Shown: positions 45,105-53,939 of the stretch, piece after piece
How positions within the stretch are numbered: the stretch's first letter is position 1
Layout: each line of letters opens with the position of its first letter
NCBI GenBank assembly: GCA_030220185.1
Contig: JASPKZ010003432.1
Span: 372,001 to 436,000 of the forward strand
Direction: 5' to 3'
DNA: 64,000 bases
Origin: Diploptera punctata
Taxonomy: Eukaryota; Arthropoda; Insecta; Blattodea; Blaberidae
Notes under the pieces: generated by a model
Seen by the model: the letters and a program-made list of their open reading frames with translations, nothing else
Database searches by the model: none
Told to the model about the DNA's origin: nothing
Program-made: the position numbers and the translations under genes

Positions 45105-45370
45105 CAGTGATGGGCCTGCCATCTTATAGCCTCTGGTCAGGCTTTTCTGGAGAAGAAAAGAAAATAAAGGAAAGAAGAAATGGAAGAAAGGAAAGACTCC
45201 CTAGCCCTCGGATGCCCTAATAGCGACGGGGTTGAAAAAACAAGAGTTAACCAAGAGAGGTTAGATAGTAAAGTTAAAAGAGTGCAAAACACAAGTAAGT
45301 GGAAGAAATGTTTTGCTCGGCTTGGGCACCTTGTGGTCGCCATCCACATATCGCCTAGATGAGGACCCCT
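45105..45370 (+). other. Unidentified GC-richer segment
   Basis: A block of higher GC with CCTCTGGTCAGGCTTTTCTG, TAGCCCTCGGATGCCCTAAT and GGCACCTTGTGGTCGCCATC. It holds a 60-codon frame with a C-terminus TSKWKKCFARLGHLVVAIHI. Looks like a repeated or transcribed sequence, but I cannot name it; other copies are not in the window. Confidence 0.3.
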
Positions 45371-45602
45371 GAGGGGAATATTTGTTTTTAATTTACTTAT
45401 AATTTACTTATAAATACATTAATTGCTAAATTTATAATTATTCCACATTCTTTTATTACAATCAAAGTTAATAATGTTTAAATTGACGTTTATCATGCTT
45501 GGAATATTTGTAATTAGACTTTCATTACCATATGAGGAATATTTGAAATTTCATTCTTAAACTTAGCCAAATAGTTATGCGATGTGAAGTGTGGGTCCAG
45601 TA

Positions 45603-46146
45603 ACAATGAGCAACAAAAAATAAACTTTTTTCGTCTCAGAAAGAAAAATATGTGATTCTGATAGCATTTTTTCTCCAGAATTCAAATATGGCATCGTTTT
45701 TTTCTCCATCATGCAAGGTTTCCGAGAGACAGGCATTTATAATTTCAAACACTTCAATATTTTCTACATTCATAACTACACAATATTCCAACATTCGGAC
45801 TCACCTAGAAAGTAAAAAAATTATGATTTTCTGCTATATTTCGCCCATGGAGCATCCCTCTTGATTGTCCAACAATAATCGGCCAGCATATTAGGATACC
45901 ATTTGCTTTGATATCTCTTTTCCATAGCTGAAATCTCCTGAGTTAGCTCATTTGGTTTTATTTTACAATGGACAAATGGAAAAAAAAGTTTATTAAAAAA
46001 TAATTATTTAAATCCATTAATTGAAATTGAAATAAGAAAACTGTAGGTGATGGAGAAATTCCGAATACATATTTGAAAACACGATAAGAAACTGCATTAA
46101 GTACAACTATTGGTACTCATGAGACAAAAATCATGTTGACCAGTGT
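45603..46146 (-). mobile_element. M2, copy 3
   Basis: Inverted relative to copy 1; ends AATGAGCAACAAAAAAT and GTTGACCAGTGT. The internal gene fragment (AMEKRYQSKWYPNMLADYCW) has lost its upstream DEHGEHFHQ part as copy 1 has, so copies 1 and 3 form a subfamily. Confidence 0.7.
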
Positions 46147-46816
46147 AATCAGAGGTTAGAAAATGCACCTGGATCGAATCTCAGCAGTTCTTGAAGGTAA
46201 GTTATAAATATGATATAGTATAATTGTGGTATAAAATTAGAAGATAGATGTTGGTGGAAGTAGTGATAGAGAGAGGAATATGGAATTTTAACAAGTAGTA
46301 ACAAAACAAAATTTTGTTCCCGTTCATTGAACTGAACTATATACAAACTAAACTTTAAAACTGAGGAACACTTTAGCACAGGAATCTCCTATTACTTCCA
46401 ATTCTAGTAAATTACCGACATCTTTTTTAAGGTATAAAAAATTTTGATCTCCTGTTGACAATAGTAAAGATATTGGGATTTGAGGATATAAGCTGTTTTA
46501 ACACTAAATACATAATTCCAGATTGTCAAGTGATATAGTATTTTTTTATGAAACTATAGATTAACCATACATACCTTAATGTCTAATTTTAAACTTTTAA
46601 AAATTGCTGAAAATTACTAAAAAGTGACAAAAATTACACTACAAAATGTTTGCTCTTTGGAACATAGGAACCCACATCCCATTCCTTTTGGGAGTCATCA
46701 TATGATATCAGACAAAATTGTCTGTAATTTTCACAGATCAGAATGGAACCATAAATTTTAAAATAAATTATGTTTAATGATTTTTTATAATGTCACCATA
46801 TTTATGCTAAATTGAA
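46147..46816. other. AT-rich sequence, nothing recognised
   Basis: No signature found. Confidence 0.4.
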
Positions 46817-47417
46817 ATGTAAACTAACTACTAACTTAGGATAAATATAAGCTTAGGGTGAGTAATTTTTAAGATAAGATGTTAATTATATAATTTTTAC
46901 TTGCTAAATCTTCCTAAATTATTAAACTTCAAGTTATTCTAATATAGAGGTCTTTCGAAAACAATGTTTCATCTTCTGCGCTTTAACTGGAACTGATGGT
47001 GTTATATAGATTGTATAACGGATTTATGTCTGCAGTTATGTTCTCATTGAGCGGGTCTTTATTCCTTGCTTCTTTTAGAATCTCTATGTCTTCAAAGATG
47101 CTAATCCTATTGTTATTATATTCTCTGTGTAGTATTGACATAGAGTTATCGATTTTTTCAAATTGATTACCTGTTTCTAGTATATGTTTCGCAAAACTTG
47201 ATTTTTCTTCATTATTAATCAAATTTTTCAAATGTTCTGAATATCGTGTGTTAAAGTTTCTTATTGTTTTGCCTATGTAGAATTTTTCACAACTAGTTTA
47301 ATAATTTAGTTGAGGATGACTGATTTACCAGGTAAAAATTATATAATTAACATCATATCTTAAAAATGACTCACTCTAAGTTTATATTTATCCTAAGTTA
47401 GTAGTTAATTTACATTT
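46817..47417 (-). mobile_element. PLE fragment between inverted repeats
   Basis: Arms of about 110 bp (46,817-46,930 and 47,298-47,417; CTTAGGATAAATATAAGCTT and its near reverse complement) enclose a piece of PLE coding sequence. The left arm carries TTAGGGTGAGTAA, again splice-donor-like. TGCTAA on both sides is too short to call as a target duplication. A different PLE lineage from the 51-kb element. Confidence 0.7.
46983..47300 (-). pseudogene. PLE GIY-YIG endonuclease, C-terminal part
   Basis: Minus strand: KFYIGKTIRNFNTRYSEHLK (YIG and conserved Arg regions; upstream of the listed frame start but in frame), then NNEEKSSFAKHILETGNQFE, ISIFEDIEILKEARN (the conserved Glu region) and a natural-looking end YNLYNTISSS. 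GIY-YIG nucleases nick DNA; in PLEs they are fused to the RT and generate the target nick. No frameshift over about 100 residues, but it is only a 3' fragment. Confidence 0.8.
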
Positions 47418-47556
47418 CAGAATTGCTAATCTACAGCATATGTGCGCATTCGATTAGATTTCATAATGGTAAAATTAAATGTTTCTTCGATGTTTTTATT
47501 ATTCATTTCATACATCTCAATGATGGATAAATCATATTTAAAGAGAAAAATTATAC

Positions 47557-47629
47557 GCTCAGACCGGGACTTGAACCCGGGACCCTTGGTTTTCTAGTCC
47601 AAGTGCTCTACCATTTGAGCTACCTGAGC
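47557..47629 (-). ncRNA. tRNA-like sequence, left arm
   Basis: Mirror of the right-arm unit. It keeps the perfect B box GGTTCAAGTCC; acceptor GCTCAGG/TCTGAGC and D stem GCTC/GAGC pair. Confidence 0.7.
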
Positions 47630-47789
47630 AAGTACCGATCTAAATGCAAATCTTTCTCTATATACGTTGTAATTCCCGCCCACCAAATGCTTTGAAGCCT
47701 TTGCAAAGATAGAAGCAAAGGCTTCAAAGCATTTGGTGGGCGGGAATTACAACGTATATAGAGAAAGATTTGCATTTAGATCGGTACTT

Positions 47790-47863
47790 GCTCAGGTAGC
47801 TCAAATGGTAGAGCACTTGGACTAGAAAACCAAGGGTCCCGGGTTCAAGTCACGGTCTGAGCA
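47790..47863 (+). ncRNA. tRNA-like sequence, right arm
   Basis: Acceptor GCTCAGG/TCTGAGC fully pairs, A box TAGCTCAAATGGTAGAGC, anticodon-arm stem CTTGG/CCAAG with a nine-base loop ACTAGAAAA (seven is normal), T arm CCGGGTTCAAGTCACGG with one mismatch absent from the left copy. No CCA encoded, as expected in eukaryotes. The large loop argues against a working tRNA; a tRNA-derived element is more likely. Confidence 0.7.
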
Positions 47864-47924
47864 TATAATTTTTCTCTTTAAATATGTTAAATGTTTCTTA
47901 CCTCTCCTTCTTACTTCTCCATTG

Positions 47925-48231
47925 GAGAAGTGGAAAAGTCAGCAGTAGCTGCTCATGCTTGGTCCGAAAAACATTTAATTAAATCAAAAGCCAGTCTAAT
48001 TAAACAAATAGACAAACAAAAGGAACTGACGGTTTGGGAAAAGATCCACATTCAGAAAACAAAGGAAAACTTATGAACTTCGAAATTCCTGCAAATTTTG
48101 ACCTGATCCAGAGGTTCATCGGTCCATCAACAGAGGGAAGAAGAAGAGTTTCTTCCGATCGACATAACATCAATCGCCAAAAAAGTACTGAAAATGAGAC
48201 CGTTATGGTCTCGAAATCACGATCTACTTAG
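47925..48231 (+). pseudogene. PLE GIY-YIG C-terminal coding end
   Basis: VEKSAVAAHAWSEKHLIKSK, KQKELTVWEKIHIQK (Glu within VWEK), then after a frameshift MNFEIPANFDLIQRF and a variable Arg/Ser-rich end. The conserved block SAVAAHAWSEKHLI precedes the Glu region and is the part missing from the 51-kb element. Confidence 0.78.
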
Positions 48232-48325
48232 AAGATTTATATGAGGAGAGGTAAGAAACATTTAATTTTACCATAAATTAAACCTTATAGTGATTAATTC
48301 CTGCAAAGTTAAATAGATTTCATAA

Positions 48326-48956
48326 CATTGTTCCTTCTTGGTCAACTTTGTTAATTGAATTATATACCAACAAATTAAAGAGTATGCAGATAGACCATCT
48401 CTAGATTTAGGTGTAAAGGCTTTCCCTTCCAATTTTTATATGTACTGTTGTACTAGACATTGTCATTTATACATGACTTACATCTTGTATATTATAGATC
48501 TTCATCTCAAACTCAAAACTTGACATTACACCGGATAAGAGTAGGAGGTTTCCTTTTTTAGTAATATGAATCATTGCTAGTGACAGCAATCACTTTACTC
48601 AGCACTGTTTCTGTTAATTTAAATTAATTGTACATTTGAAATTTAATAAAAGCATGATTTTTCAAGATGACCACATCAAACATATGGTAAATATGTAGGA
48701 AGGGGCTATTTTTAGTTGTAGTTTAGTAAATGATCATATATATATATCACTTTAAAAATTTATTTAACATGTGCTTTAACCATCTTTCTAGACAAGTGAC
48801 ATCAATAAGTTAGTTGACATTGATTAGCTTCATTAAGAATGATGAGCAGAAAGTATTTCCTTTCTACAGATATATCACAGAAATAATGTCATTCAGTTGA
48901 CCAATCTTAGTTTTAGTTTTCTTAAATGAATTTTGGTATTGTGCTTTTAATTCAAG
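48326..48956. other. AT-rich sequence, nothing recognised
   Basis: No signature found. Confidence 0.4.
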
Positions 48957-48966
48957 TAGCTATCCC

Positions 48967-49215
48967 TTTTATCGTGGCACAAATGGGGAATGAAAAACGT
49001 GCATGGAAGCTTCTTGTAAGAAAACCAGAGGGAAAATGCCTAGTTGGTAGACCAAGAATGAGGTGGAAGAATAACATTAACTATGATTTGAGAGAAGTGG
49101 ATTATACAGGGAATTATTGGAAAACATTAACTCAGGATAGGGATGTATGGAGAGCTTATGTTCGTGCGGCCATGAACCTGCAGGTTTGATAGTGCCAATG
49201 AGTTAGTTAGTTAGT
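48967..49215 (+). pseudogene. LINE-D 3' relic 6, youngest, with target duplication
   Basis: A 249-bp 5'-truncated insertion: VAQMGNEKRAWKLLVRKP, GRPRMRWKNNINYDLREVDY, TQDRDVWRAYVRAAMNLQV and stop, then GTGCCAATGAGTTAGTTAGT. TAGCTATCCC flanks it (48,957-48,966 and 49,216-49,225). The reading frame is intact over its whole length; the apparent Met start upstream lies in host DNA and is fortuitous. Confidence 0.88.
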
Positions 49216-49397
49216 TAGCTATCCCATTATCTTCCTAAGACTGATTAGAAATGTTCTAGACTTTTTACTGTAGAATAATTTTTTGGTATAGCTGAGAATC
49301 AAACATGATTTGAAGTTTATCAATATTTTCCTTTTGGTAAATTAATATGAAGGATCTCTTTTAAAAAGATGAATCTTACTTTTATTTATATAATGAG

Positions 49398-49578
49398 TCC
49401 ACCACTGTGGTCTTGAGGTAGCATGCTGCCTTGTGACACAGAGAGCCCGGGTTCAATCCCTGGTTGGGACAAGTTTCTTGGGTGAAGGTTTTTTAGTTTT
49501 TCCTTACCTGTAAGACAAATGTCAGGAGTCTTTAAGGCCCAAACATTCCCCGAACATCATCTGATCATCATTATCATA
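49398..49578 (+). mobile_element. SINE-C copy 5
   Basis: Head GTGGTCTTGAGGTAGCATGC, B box CCGGGTTCAATCCCTGG, then ACCTGTAAGACAAATGTCAG; the 3' part is missing. Confidence 0.85.
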
Positions 49579-49734
49579 TTCATTAAATTTGGGATTAAAG
49601 CCTTTCCTGGAGTATTATTACCATCATCAGTCATCACCTATCATATATCATCAGGAAGTGGGGTTACAATAATGATGTCATGCCAGGAGAGAATGCCAAA
49701 ATGACAACCTGGAGGTATTGAATAATAATAATAA

Positions 49735-50001
49735 TAAACTTCATGGTAGGCTCTCGGCCTGTTCCACTCTCAGAATTCATCTTCCTATCGTCTTCTAGGA
49801 TGTCCCACATCTCTATAACCTTGAGGCTGGTACTGGTACAACAGTGCTTGTTTTGTTAGCCTAGAAGAGTCTATTCTTAAAATATGTTCATGCCAGTTTT
49901 GTTTATAGCTTTGTATTTTTTTTCATTTAGATTAAAAATTTTGAATTCTTGCATTATTGTTTCATTAGGAATATGGTCTTTTAGAATATATATCCTGCAA
50001 C
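49735..50001 (-). pseudogene. LINE RT C-terminal relic with (AAT)n end
   Basis: The minus strand reads YKQNWHEHILRIDSSRLTKQ, ALLYQYQPQGYRDVGHPRRR: the terminal region of an APE-type LINE ORF. The 3' end meets an AATAATAATAAT run at 49,721-49,735, probably its tail. Confidence 0.7.
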
Positions 50002-50013
50002 ATATCTGAGGAA

Positions 50014-50482
50014 TGAGAATCAAATGAATCATGAATTCTTCTTACCTCATACTTCTATGTTTTTTTTAAACACAGAACCGCACTGTCAATTTTTTCTTTT
50101 GCCGGTAATTATCCAAACTGCCATCTGGTGTTCTTTTGAAGCAATCATTTTCCAAACTGCCTGCCATATGTTGTATTTTTGAAGAACTTTGTAATCAAGC
50201 TTGGTTCGTCTGTAATCTTGATTACAAAGTTCTTTAAAAATACAACAGATGGCAGTTTAGAAAATGATTCCTTCAAAAGAACACCAGATGGCAGTTTGGA
50301 TAATTACCGGCAAAAGAAAAAATTGACAGTCGTGAAAACAGCTGATGATGGTCGCTGATACTGCGGTGCTGTGTTTAAAAAAACATAGAAATCTGAGGTA
50401 AGAAGAATTCACGATTCATTTGATTCTTATCAATAAAACCTCATAATGCTAAAAATTCCCAAATTTAATTATATTAAAAAAA
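50014..50482 (-). mobile_element. Large palindromic insertion with tail
   Basis: Arms of about 190 bp (50,014-50,205 and 50,213-50,415; TTTGCCGGTAATTATCCAAA and partner) around TAATCAAGCTTGGTT; the right arm has an extra about 25 bp (ACAGCTGATGATGGTCGCTG). A 65-bp tail follows at right. ATATCTGAGGAA at 50,002-50,013 and 50,483-50,494 is a 12-bp target duplication. Arm ends contain TGAGGTAAGAAG. No PLE coding sequence seen; assigned to the same insertion class by structure. Confidence 0.78.
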
Positions 50483-50494
50483 ATATCTGAGGAA

Positions 50495-50987
50495 CTTCAT
50501 AATAATAATAATAATAATAATTTTTTTATAATGAAGTTTTATTTTGAAATGGCTGTAGTGCAATTAAAGGAATGCAAGTTAAATCCTGGTCAAGTTTCAT
50601 GTAATATATACGAGGAAAATTCAAGGATGATCTTCATTCTGAGAAGGAGCTGAAATAATTAAATCTCATAAAAATGTATTGCATGTTAAATGAAATACAG
50701 GCACTAACTATAGTGGGACAAGGAGCTCTGAGTCTCACATGAATTCAATTCTGGGGTTTTGGTCCCTTATGAAATATTAATCAAAAATTTACTTCTGCAA
50801 TGATCAATCTTAGTAAAAGATAAAAATTAGTAGACTATGCAGTTCTTGTCTTCATTAGATTTTGTGTCACATCCAATAATATTCTAGTAACATCTTTGCC
50901 ATTATGTCATGGCCTTCAGGTCTGAAATCAGCATTCATATATATCTTGTTATAAATGTTTCCCCAAATGCCCTTAAATGAGTTTACT
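50495..50987. other. AT-rich sequence, nothing recognised
   Basis: Short (AAT)n at 50,500; otherwise nothing. Confidence 0.4.
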
Positions 50988-51245
50988 GACCAATTGGAGT
51001 TTGTTGTCTGGTTGCTGGATCTGGAACTTGTGGAAAACTGTAAATTTAAGAAACACTTCCAAATGTTTTCTAGAATAAAACCTTAATCTCTATTGGAATT
51101 ATTTGATTTTTAAAATTTCAATTAATTGTTTGGGAGGTGAGTGATAAAAATATTCTACCTTAGTGAATATACCTCATAGTGAGAATTCCTAAAATAAGTA
51201 ATTATAAGACATATCAAGTCTAAATAGGAAACACGAAAATCCAAT

Positions 51246-51500
51246 ATGGCGGACATAACCTCAGATTCAAAATATAACGAACATTTATTAGGCCTCAAAA
51301 AAGATATTAAAAAATTCTATAAATTAAGGGAAGACAGAAGGAAATGCATGGTGGATATCAAATTCATTAATGAATGCCTTAAATTGGAGATTGTACCAAA
51401 TTTCGTAAGAGGAATAATCAAAGACAATGGCAGCCTACAACAAACCGTTTTGGAAAAGAAAGTTTTGAAAATGGAGAAGAACAAACATTACGAAAAATAA
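51246..51500 (+). pseudogene. PLE N-terminal segment
   Basis: 84 codons from an ATG in ATATGGCGG, basic and helical (LGLKKDIKKFYKLREDRRKC, IKFINECLKLEIVPNFVRG). No named domain; it stops after NKHYEK and coding continues in another frame. In PLEs the region before the RT is poorly conserved, consistent with this. Confidence 0.7.
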
Positions 51501-51532
51501 GCAATTTCGACACTCAATTATACTTTTTACAT

Positions 51533-52153
51533 TTGAAAATTTCTAAGTACATTGGCGAATTTTGTTGGGAAAATTTAGAAGAAAAGTTCTTCAGTAGGCT
51601 TAATTGCATCATCAAACAAAAAATTACTAAACATGGGAAGAAAATCGAAAATTTGAAAATTAAAGCAATTGGAAATAAGAAGAAACTAGGAAACAACCAT
51701 AAATCATCCAAGAACAAAAATCTTGAAAGTGGAAATGTGATTAATAGTAGTGTTGTCAACTTATCTTCAAAAACTTTTGATGACAAAGAAATGCAACTTC
51801 TGGAAAATGGTTTGAAAACTTGTATTAATTTTTCGGACAAAATAGAAGACTATATAGCAGATACAGAAATTCTAATCGAAAACATGAATATGGAAGACAA
51901 AATTACCATCAGGAAAAAATGTGAAAAAATTATCAAAGAAATCAAGGAAACACCAATAAACAAGAAGGGTTCAAGAAATATGAAAATTATTAAAGACATC
52001 AACAGTAAAAATGTAATAATTACTAAAGCTGACAAAGGCAACCAATTGGTTATTTTAGACAAAGAAGAATACAACAGAATGGAAAAACTTTTGGACTCTG
52101 AAGAATATACACAGATTCAATCAGACCCCTTAACAAAACCATTAAAGAAGTAG
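51533..52153 (+). pseudogene. PLE pre-RT region
   Basis: 206 codons: VVNLSSKTFDDKEMQLLENG, INFSDKIEDYIADTEI, then VIITKADKGNQLVILDKEEY, the ADKGN motif typical just before PLE RTs, and YTQIQSDPLTKP. A frameshift at about 52,140 links it to the RT frame (VDNTLKNINHILTK). It acts as the RT entry region; family placement is firm from ADKGN. Confidence 0.85.
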
Positions 52154-52157
52154 ACAA

Positions 52158-52926
52158 CACTCTCAAGAATATCAATCACATTTTAACTAAGAAAGACAAG
52201 TTTCATCTGAAGGTTTCAAATCCAAAAATTCCCAACATCTACGGACTCCCGAAAGTGCACAAAGAAGGGAAGAAAATGAGGCCGATAATTAACAACATAG
52301 GGTCTCCTACATATCATTTATCTAAATGGTTATGTAAGGAATTTAATAAAATGAATGGATTTGAAAACTCTGCAATAGAAAACTCTTATGAATTGGTAGA
52401 TAAACTAGAAAACATACAACTACAATCTTCAGACAGATTAGTTTCATTTGATGTTGTTTCCTTATTTCCAAGCATTGCAAAAGACCAAACTATGGAAATT
52501 TTAGAGATTTGGATGAAAAATAATAACATTGAAAAAGTAAAGATAGTCGAATATAAAACTTTAACGAAATTATGTATCGATAATATGTTTTTCACCTACA
52601 ATGGAAGATTTTATAAACAAAATTCAGGACTTTTGATGGGAAACCCTTTATCTCCGTTCTTAGCTAATCTATTCATGGGGAATTTTGAACACAAGATAAT
52701 TAATGGACATCGTTTAATTTTCAAGTACTGGTGCAGATATGTGGATGACATAATTGCAATAGTGAATCATAAACAGATAGATGATGCATTAAAATTATTG
52801 AACATTCAAAGTCAAACTATAAAGTTCACTATGGAAAAGGAATCAATGGAGAAATACCATTTTTAGATCTCAACTTAAAAAGGAATGAAGAAAATAAGAT
52901 AGAATTGGAATTTACAGAAAGAAGAC
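52158..52926 (+). pseudogene. PLE reverse transcriptase
   Basis: PNIYGLPKVHKEGKKMRPII (PLE signature), SFDVVSLFPSIAKDQTMEI (first catalytic Asp), NSGLLMGNPLSPFLANLFMG, YWCRYVDDIIAIVN (catalytic Asp pair at 52,738-52,749), and after a frameshift GEIPFLDLNLKRNEENK. All catalytic residues are kept. PLE RTs are most closely related to telomerase RT and extend 3' ends of nicked DNA. Confidence 0.92.
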
Positions 52927-52934
52927 ACATATAG

Positions 52935-53212
52935 ATAACTACATAAAAGCTTTAGGTTTCAATCACATAGCTCACAAAGAAGCAGTTTTCAATAGTTTGA
53001 CACATAGATTAGTGAACATACAAATGAACAAAGAAAATTATGAAAAAGAAAAAGAACACATAATCAACGTAGCCACGAAAAATGGTTTTGCAATAAAAAT
53101 GATACTCAAAAAAATAAACAAGTTCAAAAGACAAAAATTTATTAATCAAAGCACTCTTCTAAAAGTTAAAGAAGATAATGTAAATTTAGAAAATTCACAT
53201 ATCATCCATTAA
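52935..53212 (+). pseudogene. PLE linker between RT and nuclease
   Basis: IDNYIKALGFNHIAHKEAVF in one frame and NSLTHRLVNIQMNKENYEKE in the next: the conserved PLE segment containing HKEAVFNSLTHRL. Followed by a lysine-rich stretch to a stop at 53,212; an A/T homopolymer region separates it from the nuclease. Confidence 0.8.
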
Positions 53213-53274
53213 AACACCATAAGTTTCAAAAAAAAATTTTTTTTAAGATTTCAACATAAGGTTAGCACCCAAAA

Positions 53275-53631
53275 ATGACTACCAGCATCAGTAGACTGAT
53301 TAGACCTAATAAGAATGAGAAAATTAAAGAAGAAAACAAATCAGGGATTTATCAAATTAAATGTGAAGAATGTGAGAAATTCTACATAGGAAAAACTAAA
53401 AGAAATTTGAAAACTAGAGAAAAACCTAAGGAACTTACTGTTTGGGAAAAGATCTACATTCAAAAGAGCGAAAAGAAGAAATTAATTAACTTTGAAATTC
53501 CCGGTGAGAATGACCTGGTTTCGAGGTTTTTCAGTCAGCCAATGGAAGGAGAGAAGGACAGCTCTTCAAGACGACAGAACAACGGTCGTGACGATACTGA
53601 GGATGGAACAGAAACTATATTCCAAAACTAG
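53275..53631 (+). pseudogene. PLE GIY-YIG endonuclease with internal deletion
   Basis: SRLIRPNKNEKIKEENKSGI, then GIYQIKCEECEKFYIGKTKR (the two Tyr-containing strands; Cys pair as in PLE zinc-linker) and NLKTREKPKELTVWEKIYIQ. The block between the Arg helix and the Glu region, seen in the 47.9- and 63-kb copies as SAVAAHAWSEKHLI and its surroundings, is missing, with an exact join at TR|EKPKEL and no frameshift. The C-terminus DDTEDGTETIFQN is the sequence reused in the palindromic insertions. Probably inactive as a nuclease. Confidence 0.85.
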
Positions 53632-53939
53632 TTTATAATCAAATAAGAAGAACAATATGAGGTGAGTGATAAAAATATTCTACCTTAATTGTTTGGGATT
53701 TTAATCTCTATTGTTTCCCTAATTTTAGTAGAGATGAAGATTTTATTCTAGAAAACATTTGGAAAAATTCCCTAAATTTGCAATTTCACTCAAGGTCCAA
53801 AACTGGCAACCAGACAAATTAACTCCCATTGGCCAGCAAATTAATGCTGTCTATCAGATGTGGGTACTTGAAGTAACATATATATTACCCATCCAAGTGT
53901 TTTGTGCAGGCGGAAAATATGTTAACTAACAAACTGTCT

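Larger units (their letters stand above)
47488..47886. mobile_element. tRNA-bearing near-perfect palindrome
   Basis: Arms 47,533-47,704 and 47,715-47,886 (172 bp each) are reverse complements with two mismatches by my reading, around a 10-bp spacer. A 45-bp tail sits at left. TTAAATGTTTCTT at 47,475-47,487 and 47,887-47,899 is a 13-bp target duplication inside the PLE fragment. Each arm holds a complete tRNA-like sequence. The transcript would fold into one long hairpin. The arrangement (palindrome, one-sided tail, duplication) equals that of the PLE insertions. Confidence 0.85.
47467..48313 (+). mobile_element. PLE 3' fragment insertion, interrupted by a tRNA palindrome
   Basis: TAGATTTCATAA at 47,455-47,466 and 48,314-48,325 forms a 12-bp target duplication. 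At left the terminus is inverted (GGTAAAATTAAATGTTTCTT continuing at 47,900 as ACCTCTCCTT). Then comes a plus-strand 3' part of the ORF, terminus GGAGAGGTAAGAAACATTTA, and a 43-bp tail. Same plan as the smaller palindromic insertions. The tRNA-bearing palindrome entered the left terminus. Confidence 0.78.
51136..53684 (+). mobile_element. Near full-length Penelope-like element (PLE)
   Basis: 2,549 bp bounded by the 14-bp duplication TTAATTGTTTGGGA (51,122-51,135 and 53,685-53,698). It begins and ends with the same GGTGAGTGATAAAAATATTC, a short terminal direct repeat as in the pseudo-LTR of PLEs. The ORF region runs N-terminal domain, RT, linker, GIY-YIG, the order of canonical Penelope elements. 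Broken by at least four frame changes and an internal deletion in the nuclease, so not autonomous. Confidence 0.9.
50988..53837. repeat. Foldback whose centre was the PLE target
   Basis: Left arm 50,988-51,110 (CCAATTGGAGTTTGTTGTCT, CCAAATGTTTTCTAGAATAA) and right arm 53,705-53,837 (TTATTCTAGAAAACATTTGG, CCAGACAAATTAACTCCCAT) are diverged reverse complements. Removing the PLE and one duplication copy restores a palindrome with a spacer of roughly 40-60 bp. The arms are more diverged than those at 47 kb, so this is older than the PLE. Confidence 0.72.

Noticed and set aside
46817..47417. TGCTAA as target duplication of the PLE fragment
   Set aside because: Six bases of low-information sequence; shorter than duplications at the other insertions.
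47790..47863. Functional tRNA gene
   Set aside because: Anticodon loop of nine bases or a mismatched stem, a T-stem mismatch, and location inside a palindromic insertion.
50310..50360. CTGATGA with nearby GAAAA at 50.33-50.35 kb as a hammerhead
   Set aside because: The order and spacing of the core boxes do not allow the three stems to form.
53586..53625. CTGAGGA...GAAAC in the PLE terminus as a hammerhead ribozyme core
   Set aside because: Stem II would be two base pairs, stems I and III are not convincing, and the segment is protein coding (DDTEDGTET). PLEs do encode hammerheads, so a covariance-model search is still worthwhile.
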